From NCBI GenBank assembly GCA_002725445.1, contig PBPD01000103.1, forward strand, positions 1-8,185: DNA of 8,185 nucleotides, read 5' to 3'. This document shows positions 1 to 4,518 of this stretch, piece after piece; position 1 is the stretch's first letter; every line of letters starts with the position of its first letter. This stretch comes from Rickettsiales bacterium (GTDB taxonomy: Bacteria > Pseudomonadota > Alphaproteobacteria > Rickettsiales > UBA3002). The translations under genes were made by a program, and so were the position numbers. The notes beneath the pieces were generated by a model. The model had not been told where the DNA came from and did no database searches. It saw nothing but the letters and a program-made list of their open reading frames with translations.

Positions 1-7
1 CGGATAG

Positions 8-13
8 CCACCT
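8..13 (-). promoter_or_regulatory. SD-like AGGTGG, possible start of a further gene
   Basis: After the fliB stop codon the minus strand has 34 nt left. It contains AGGTGG 7 nt from the window edge and no hairpin with a T-run. A further gene of the same operon may begin at or just past the edge. Confidence 0.25.
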
Positions 14-34
14 GAAACAAAACACTTTATCGGA

Positions 35-1216
35 CTAATAATCGCCCATCACACTACGCAGGCGCGCCAGCCGCACCCAGCCTGTTTCGGTATAAATTTG
101 CATGGAGAGTGTTGGGTCGGCCAAATGATCCAGAAAGCGGGACAGGCTTTGAATAATGCGCACCACTTGCGCGTCGTCGATAATCCCGTCATTGACGCTA
201 CAGGCAGACATCAGCGCCAATTGCAACGTGGCAAAACGCACACCCAGAATACTCACCCGATCCTGCACATTATCGCCAAAGCCCGCAAACGGAAACAGCG
301 CTACGGACAATTGCGCCTGAATCCAGCGACGCAACACCGGCGCAAACACATTGCCCCAGCTTTTACGCCATTCTTTTTCCATCGCCTGATAGGCCTCCAG
401 CGAACCTTCACTGGTCTGAATGCTCAGATTTTCCCAGTTCAGCTTCACCTGCAAGGCTGTTTCCATATCGGCCAGCGTTTCATCCAGCCGCGGGCGGGCG
501 GTGCGTTTCGACGCGCCAATCAGCCCTTGCAATGCATTCAGCAGGTTAAACGGATCGGCCGCATTGCCTTCTGCATTTGGCAGGCTGCTATCGGCATTTT
601 TCATGTAATAACCAGCGGCCATGGCCCAGCTGTCTTCGCTCACGCGCTGCATCGACTCAACACTTACAAACAAACGAGCAATACTGCGCGCAGGGCTCAC
701 CTGCTCGTCATTCACCGCGTCAATAAAGGCCTGATTCACCGCCAGCACCTGCTCATCGCTCAGCGCCTCACGGCTATAATCTTTGAGGGAATGCGGCAGC
801 CGGTCGGTCATGCCTTGCTGGCGCACAAAGGCCCCGGGCTGCATCACAGCCAGTCGCACCACTTCGGGGCATGACAGGCTAGCCGTCATGGTGTGTGTGT
901 CCCCCACCTTACGCGTCACCCGCGGAAAGAAGTGGCAAGCATCGCCCAGATAGTCTGTGCCATACGCACCATGAATGCCGCACCAGCCATTGTCATACTT
1001 GATGCAATAGTCGGTCTTGTCATCGCGCTTCATGATGTAGTCGGCCTCGCCGCTGCTCACAGCATCCAGCAATTCAGGCGCGTCTTGTTTATATTTATTG
1101 ACGGTTTCTTCCGTCAATTGCATGCCCCAGCCTTTGCAACATGTGTCTTCACACTTATCGCCCAGGCAGCTGAATTGTTCCAGAAATGCAGCGCGCTCTA
1201 ATGGATATGCACTCAT
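35..1216 (-). CDS. fliB: FliB, flagellin lysine-N-methylase
   Basis: FliB enzymes transfer methyl groups to surface lysines of flagellin in the cytoplasm before export; in Salmonella the reaction is reported to need S-adenosylmethionine and an iron-sulfur cluster. The 393 aa length matches the roughly 400 aa family. The N-terminal third carries the family signature: C17, C22, C26 and C27 in FSCLGDKCEDTCCKGW, then C71, C79 in CGIHGAYG, C94 just before HFFPR, and C116 in SLSCPEV. Eight of the nine cysteines I see lie in the first 116 residues, as expected of a metal or Fe-S site. The rest looks helical and has no motif I can name. An in-frame TAG two codons upstream fixes the ATG at 1216 as the first possible start; the G-rich SD (GGGGGTAGG) is atypical. 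It follows the TPR-methyltransferase by 18 nt and is the last complete gene visible. Family call firm; its actual target here is inferred. Confidence 0.9.
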   Translation of the reverse strand: MSAYPLERAAFLEQFSCLGDKCEDTCCKGWGMQLTEETVNKYKQDAPELLDAVSSGEADYIMKRDDKTDYCIKYDNGWCGIHGAYGTDYLGDACHFFPRVTRKVGDTHTMTASLSCPEVVRLAVMQPGAFVRQQGMTDRLPHSLKDYSREALSDEQVLAVNQAFIDAVNDEQVSPARSIARLFVSVESMQRVSEDSWAMAAGYYMKNADSSLPNAEGNAADPFNLLNALQGLIGASKRTARPRLDETLADMETALQVKLNWENLSIQTSEGSLEAYQAMEKEWRKSWGNVFAPVLRRWIQAQLSVALFPFAGFGDNVQDRVSILGVRFATLQLALMSACSVNDGIIDDAQVVRIIQSLSRFLDHLADPTLSMQIYTETGWVRLARLRSVMGDY

Positions 1217-1226
1217 CGCCTACCCC

Positions 1227-1241
1227 CGCTTACGTTAAGCG
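1227..1241 (-). repeat. Small hairpin at the methyltransferase-fliB junction
   Basis: CGCTTA and TAAGCG flank a 3 nt spacer, giving a six-pair stem that includes the methyltransferase stop codon and ends just before the G-rich fliB SD. No T-run follows, so it is not an intrinsic terminator. It could influence translation of fliB or be chance. Confidence 0.3.
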
Positions 1242-2902
1242 CTTTTGCGCAGTGTAATGATATTACCCATCATGTCTTTGCCGGCTTCTTTACGCAGTAC
1301 GGTGGCATGGGCGTCGATCACCTCAAACCCGTTTGCTTCACCCAGCTTGGCAATATAAGCGGCATTATGCGCGTAACGTCCCGACGCACGCAGCACAAAC
1401 TCGTCCACATCGTCGCCATTCTCCACCGACACCGAGAATAATCCGTTTGGCACGGTGCATTGGGCGGCTTCGGCAAACAACTCATCCAGCTTACCGATAT
1501 ATACCAGCGTATCGACGCAGATAACCAGATCATACTGGCGCTCATCGGCACGCATATAACGCACCAGCTCATCTACATATACTTCGTCATACACGCCTTT
1601 GGCCTGCGCCTTGGCGACCATTTTTTCCGACAGGTCTACCCCCACACGCATCTGCGTTGCGTCTTTCAGCGCCTCGGCACCCAGACCCGTACCACAACCC
1701 AAATCCAGTAGGCTGAGATCGGTACGTTCTTCGCCGGCTTGCGACAAGGCTTCACGCACACGCGATGCCAACACACTCGGCGTGTTGTAGCCCAGCTTCT
1801 CCTGCAAGTGCAGGTCGAACTGCTCGGCATAGCCATCGAACAATTGCGATACATATTTTTCTGGCGCCACATCGACGGTTTCGCCCTTCATCGCTTTTTC
1901 CAGATACACCAGCGACTCATTCTCCGGCGCACCTTCCTTGGCTTTGGCAATCAGCTCCAGCGCCTCGTCATGTTTGCCCAGCGGGTTCAACAGATACACC
2001 AGCGACACCATCGCCTGCAAATTATCCGGATCCAGCTGCAACACATGGCGCAGCACGGTTTCCGCATCCTGCAGATAGCCGATATGCGTCATAATACGCG
2101 ACAGCATCATGTTGATATGCACATTATAGGGATTCGTCTGTGTGGCACGTTTGGCCGTAGCCAATGCCTGCTCTTCTTCGCCGTGACTAAACTGGAAACC
2201 AGCCAACAGCCCAAGCGCCTCATAGGATTGCGGCGCGCGCTGTGCCGCCTCACGGATCAGCTCCTCGCCTTCTTCCATGTTGCCTTCCTGAATCGCGACC
2301 TTGCCCAAATGCATGTAGACCAGCCCGTGATTGGGGTTCATGCTGCGCACTTTCTCAAAGCATTTGCGCGCTTCGGCCAGATCACCCTTTTGCTGAAGGC
2401 ACAAGCCCTTATGCTCGAAAATCTCCGGAATGGCTTTAATCTTCAGCGCCTTATCAAACTGACGGCTTGCTTTGTCATAATCTCCCTGCTGCGCATACAC
2501 ATCGCCCAGCAGCATCGCCGTAATAACGTTCTTCGGATTTTTCTTCAGCGCTTTCAAAAACGCTTCCTCCGCGTCATCCCAGCGGCGCAGCACAAACAGC
2601 ACCTTACCGCGCTGGAACAGATATTCAAATTCTTTCGGAGCAAACTTCAGCGCCAGATCATTAAACTTAAGTGCTTTCTCATGATTCTGCGTACGCATGA
2701 ACAATTCGGCCATCAAATAATAGGCCGGCGCAAAGCTTTCATGGGTTTGCAAAATATGCTGGCAGAGATTAGCGGCTTCCTGCAGCTGGTTTTGCTGCAG
2801 GTATTGCGCCGCCTGCGCATAAAGCTGACGTGCCTGATTCAGATCTTCATTGCCATTGCCGCCTAGCGGCTCAACGTGGGAGGTGCCATTGACATTCGTC
2901 AT
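1235..2902 (-). CDS. TPR-repeat SAM-dependent methyltransferase fusion
   Basis: A 555 aa two-part protein with no signal peptide or membrane segment seen. Residues about 24-330 are a run of roughly nine tetratricopeptide repeats (for example 58-91, 92-124, 159-190 and 260-293), a helical scaffold that binds protein partners. Residues about 350-555 are a class I methyltransferase: SAM-binding motif I is LLDLGCGTGLGAEAL (398-412), the acidic residue after strand 2 is probably D423 in GVDLSEKM, and YDLVICVDTLVYIG (457-470) is the strand 4 region. The linker YVSQLFDGYAEQFDLHL (350-366) is typical of the predicted methyltransferases with TPR repeats grouped as COG4976. The ATG at 2902 has an AAAGGA SD about 7 nt upstream. 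It lies 42 nt after fliW and 18 nt before fliB, so a role in modifying flagellin or a flagellin glycan is a reasonable inference. The substrate (protein, sugar or small molecule) cannot be read from the sequence. Confidence 0.85.
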   Translation of the reverse strand: MTNVNGTSHVEPLGGNGNEDLNQARQLYAQAAQYLQQNQLQEAANLCQHILQTHESFAPAYYLMAELFMRTQNHEKALKFNDLALKFAPKEFEYLFQRGKVLFVLRRWDDAEEAFLKALKKNPKNVITAMLLGDVYAQQGDYDKASRQFDKALKIKAIPEIFEHKGLCLQQKGDLAEARKCFEKVRSMNPNHGLVYMHLGKVAIQEGNMEEGEELIREAAQRAPQSYEALGLLAGFQFSHGEEEQALATAKRATQTNPYNVHINMMLSRIMTHIGYLQDAETVLRHVLQLDPDNLQAMVSLVYLLNPLGKHDEALELIAKAKEGAPENESLVYLEKAMKGETVDVAPEKYVSQLFDGYAEQFDLHLQEKLGYNTPSVLASRVREALSQAGEERTDLSLLDLGCGTGLGAEALKDATQMRVGVDLSEKMVAKAQAKGVYDEVYVDELVRYMRADERQYDLVICVDTLVYIGKLDELFAEAAQCTVPNGLFSVSVENGDDVDEFVLRASGRYAHNAAYIAKLGEANGFEVIDAHATVLRKEAGKDMMGNIITLRKSA

Positions 2903-2921
2903 GTGCGTCCTTTCAAGAAGT

Positions 2922-2947
2922 TAAGCGCTCCAAATCACCGCCGCTTA
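2922..2947 (-). repeat. Inverted repeat at the fliW-methyltransferase junction
   Basis: TAAGCG (2947-2942, beginning with the fliW stop codon) and CGCTTA (2927-2922) form a six-pair inverted repeat with a 14 nt loop. The same hexamers occur at the next junction (1227-1241). The stem is short and lacks a T-run; meaning is uncertain. Confidence 0.2.
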
Positions 2948-3463
2948 CGCCGTGATCGGATGTTGGATATCGTATTTATTGTTGTGGAAAACATACTGGG
3001 TTGCCACACGGCGCGTCACATCCATAAATAATGGCGCACGTGCATTCACCGACAAACGGATGGCTTCCGGCGTGCGGTGCACTGACACAATCAGCAACAT
3101 GGCCAGATTTTTCGGGTCAATGCTCAGGTCTTTACAGCCCGCATCAATGTCTTTCTGTTCAATAATGGGATTCTCAGGATCCAGCGGCATGGTAATGAAA
3201 GACAGGCTATCATCTTCCAGCGATTGCAGCAATTTGAAGCGCGCCAGTTTTTCACTCGGCATACTGGTCAGGCAAAACTGCATTTTATCAGGCATGCCGA
3301 GCAACCCGTTCGGAAATACGATAGGGTTTTTACGATACACCATAATCTTGCCAAAGCGGCTCTCAATCTGCTCTTGATCTGCAGTATCTTCATTCATAAT
3401 GCTTGCCTGCGGTGGCACAACAGCTTGTCCGCTGCCTGTCATTTGATACTCCTGCTCATTCAT
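2945..3463 (-). CDS. fliW: FliW, flagellar assembly factor
   Basis: FliW binds cytoplasmic flagellin and, when free, binds CsrA and relieves CsrA repression of flagellin translation; this is known from Bacillus and Campylobacter and is assumed here. The family pattern is clear: IVFPNGLLGMPD (48-59), FKLLQSLEDDSLSFI (76-90), the NARAPLF segment (140-146) and the end motif RVATQYVFHNNKYDIQHPI. The protein is 172 aa against about 145-150 for typical members. The excess is an acidic, low-complexity N-terminal tail of about 38 residues. The ATG at 3463 is chosen because a near-perfect SD (AAGGAGGTGA) precedes it; the internal ATG at 3397 has only a weak SD and would still leave a short tail. It follows flgL after the largest gap in the window. 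No csrA gene is visible, so whether the CsrA branch operates cannot be judged here. Confidence 0.93.
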   Translation of the reverse strand: MNEQEYQMTGSGQAVVPPQASIMNEDTADQEQIESRFGKIMVYRKNPIVFPNGLLGMPDKMQFCLTSMPSEKLARFKLLQSLEDDSLSFITMPLDPENPIIEQKDIDAGCKDLSIDPKNLAMLLIVSVHRTPEAIRLSVNARAPLFMDVTRRVATQYVFHNNKYDIQHPITA

Positions 3464-3465
3464 AA

Positions 3466-3522
3466 CTCACCTCCTTGCTTGTCATACGTATATTATCCGT
3501 GTGATCCCAAACCAGAGGTGAG
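3466..3522 (-). repeat. Inverted repeat pairing the fliW SD with an upstream complement
   Basis: On the mRNA strand CUCACCUC (3522-3515) is the exact complement of GAGGUGAG (3473-3466), which is the core of the fliW SD. Pairing extends outward by G-U (3523/3465) and A-U (3524/3464), and after one A-A mismatch by A-U, C-G and U-A (3526-3528 with 3462-3460), which covers the second and third bases of the start codon. A U-G pair closes inside. The loop is 41 nt. If it forms, it would hide both SD and start codon. Confidence 0.5.
3467..3476 (-). promoter_or_regulatory. Near-perfect Shine-Dalgarno of fliW
   Basis: AAGGAGGTGA complements the 16S rRNA 3' end over ten bases, with 6 nt from the AGGAGG core to the ATG. 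It is stronger than any other SD in the window and decides the fliW start in favour of 3463. It also carries a GGA in a CsrA-like context and is the 3' arm of the inverted repeat. Confidence 0.8.
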
Positions 3523-3573
3523 CTTTGAGTTTAGCCCCTTCCGGCGCGACATGCAAGCCGCGAAACCCCACAT
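3493..3573 (-). CDS. Possible 26-codon leader ORF before fliW
   Basis: An ATG at 3573 opens a frame of 26 codons (MWGFAACMSRRKGLNSKLTS, then GLGSHG) ending in TAA 29 nt before the fliW start. An AAAGGA lies upstream but 14 nt from the ATG, longer than usual, so initiation would be weak. Codons 18-20 (CTC ACC TCT) coincide with the 5' arm that can mask the fliW SD, so a translating ribosome would open the hairpin. No resemblance to a known peptide is recognised. It may well be a chance ORF. Confidence 0.18.
   Translation of the reverse strand: MWGFAACMSRRKGLNSKLTSGLGSHG
3528..3556 (-). promoter_or_regulatory. Weak candidate promoter upstream of fliW
   Basis: TTGCAT (3556-3551) and TAAACT (3533-3528) are separated by exactly 17 nt. 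They match the sigma-70 type boxes at three and four of six positions. Initiation would fall near 3521-3524, at the edge of the CTCACCTC arm, so the exact start would decide whether the arm is in the RNA. The match is poor and no flagellar sigma-28 or sigma-54 pattern with correct spacing was found in this gap; a chance match is quite possible. Confidence 0.18.
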
Positions 3574-3597
3574 TTTTACTGCGATTATCCTTTATCT

Positions 3598-4506
3598 TTA
3601 GTTCAGATAATCCGACAAACGCAGCTGGTTAACCTGCGAGAACACCTGGAAAGATGCCTGCAGAACTGCCTGGTCTACCGCTACCTGTGTAGAGGCGGCC
3701 AGCACATCGGTTTTGGCGATGGTTTCGGTCACACCCCGCCAGTATAATTCCAGCGCCTGATGCCGCTCGTTAATCTGATCCAGATTCACAATCGTCGAAT
3801 TGACGGTTGCCTGCACCGAGATTATGTCCCGGTTGGCCTCCTGCACCATATCCACAGCATCCGCCATAAAGTTTTCTTCGCCCTCTCTGTGGGCATGCAA
3901 CGCCGTATTGATAGAGGCAAACAGCTTCTGGAATCCTTGTGCGTCGGCACGCACATTATATTCAATTTCCACATTATCCTGCGCACGCACGGTCACATTC
4001 TCATCCGTACCCTGATAATAGCCGTTATCCGGCACCCCCAGCTCCACATTGGCTGGAATTTCCTGACTCACAGGCGCCACATTAGTACGCGTGCCCCCAA
4101 AGATGAAGCGGCCTTCAAACGTACTGTTTAACTCACCAATCAGCGAATCGCGCTTGTCGGTCAGCTGCTGCTCGAAGTTGATATTGTCTGCCATCGCACC
4201 ATTGCGTCGCAGCACCATCAAATCCTCGATCTCGTCGGTCAGCTGGATAATCTGATCCAGCGCCACATTGGTGGTTTCCAGCCGCGCCTTCACCTGCGAA
4301 TTTTGCTCCTGATAGAGCTTGGCCTTGCCCACACGCGCTTCCAGATCCACAAATTGCTCGGTCTTGCTCGAAATACCCTCGAAGTCACGCGCCTTGACCC
4401 CGCTCGAAATCTGATCCTGTGTGCGGAACAGTCGGCTTTGGGTCTGGTTCACATCGCTCAATGTATTTTGAAATACTGCAAACGTGCTGATTCTGTTAAT
4501 AGCCAT
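3598..4506 (-). CDS. flgL: FlgL, hook-filament junction protein (HAP3)
   Basis: FlgL is the second junction protein, sitting between FlgK and the flagellin filament outside the cell after type III export. The protein is 302 aa, close to the usual 300-320. The N-terminal helix is flagellin-like (start MAINRISTFAVFQNTL, with QISSG at 32-36). The middle has GRFIFGG (132-138) and NGYYQGTDENV (161-171), both typical of FlgL. The C-terminal helix (about 255-302) ends in VNQLRLSDYLN and should pack against the N-terminal helix in the D0/D1 coiled coil. I see no cysteine, as is common in exported flagellar axial proteins. The SD GAGAGGT (4512-4518) lies 5 nt before the ATG and 12 nt separate it from flgK, so the two are almost certainly co-transcribed. 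A diverged flagellin is the only rival; position beside flgK and the GRFIFGG motif argue for FlgL. Confidence 0.93.
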   Translation of the reverse strand: MAINRISTFAVFQNTLSDVNQTQSRLFRTQDQISSGVKARDFEGISSKTEQFVDLEARVGKAKLYQEQNSQVKARLETTNVALDQIIQLTDEIEDLMVLRRNGAMADNINFEQQLTDKRDSLIGELNSTFEGRFIFGGTRTNVAPVSQEIPANVELGVPDNGYYQGTDENVTVRAQDNVEIEYNVRADAQGFQKLFASINTALHAHREGEENFMADAVDMVQEANRDIISVQATVNSTIVNLDQINERHQALELYWRGVTETIAKTDVLAASTQVAVDQAVLQASFQVFSQVNQLRLSDYLN

Positions 4507-4518
4507 AGCTTACCTCTC

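Larger units (their letters stand above)
3464..3597 (-). promoter_or_regulatory. fliW 5' leader, candidate RNA-structured control region
   Basis: This 134 nt gap is the only sizeable intergenic stretch in the window. On the transcribed strand it holds five GGA triplets: 3590-3588, 3542-3540, 3507-3505, 3498-3496 and 3474-3472. It also holds an upstream complement to the fliW SD and a possible 26-codon ORF. The last GGA, in CAAGGAGGT, matches eight of nine bases of the CsrA core consensus CARGGAUGU. A second hairpin (CGCGGC, loop TTGCAT, GTCGCG; 3563-3546) has six pairs with one G-U and no following T-run, so it is not a usual terminator. Control by structure or CsrA is inference. Confidence 0.45.

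Noticed and set aside
24..34. TCCGATAAAG after fliB as a sigma-28 -10 box
   Set aside because: No TAAA-like -35 element lies 15 nt upstream.
98..874. 258-codon open frame on the plus strand opposite fliB
   Set aside because: Low-complexity His/Gln/Arg-rich product; fliB on the other strand has convincing family motifs.
1739..2866. 375-codon open frame on the plus strand opposite the TPR-methyltransferase
   Set aside because: Its product is rich in His, Gln, Arg and Leu with no domain, and the opposite strand encodes a clear TPR-methyltransferase over the whole stretch. It is a shadow frame.
3492..3499. CGGATAAT as a sigma-70 or sigma-28 -10 box for fliW
   Set aside because: No fitting -35 hexamer 16-18 nt upstream and no TAAA at the sigma-28 distance; initiation there would also leave a very short leader.
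3551..3570. TGGGG...TTGCA as a sigma-54 promoter before fliW
   Set aside because: The GG to GC spacing is off by one and the -24 element is poor; sigma-54 promoters tolerate little change in spacing.
3525..3635. Plus-strand TTG frame preceded by GAGGTGAG at 3515-3522
   Set aside because: The spacing is too short, the frame runs into flgL antisense, and the SD-like sequence is explained as the complement of the fliW SD arm.
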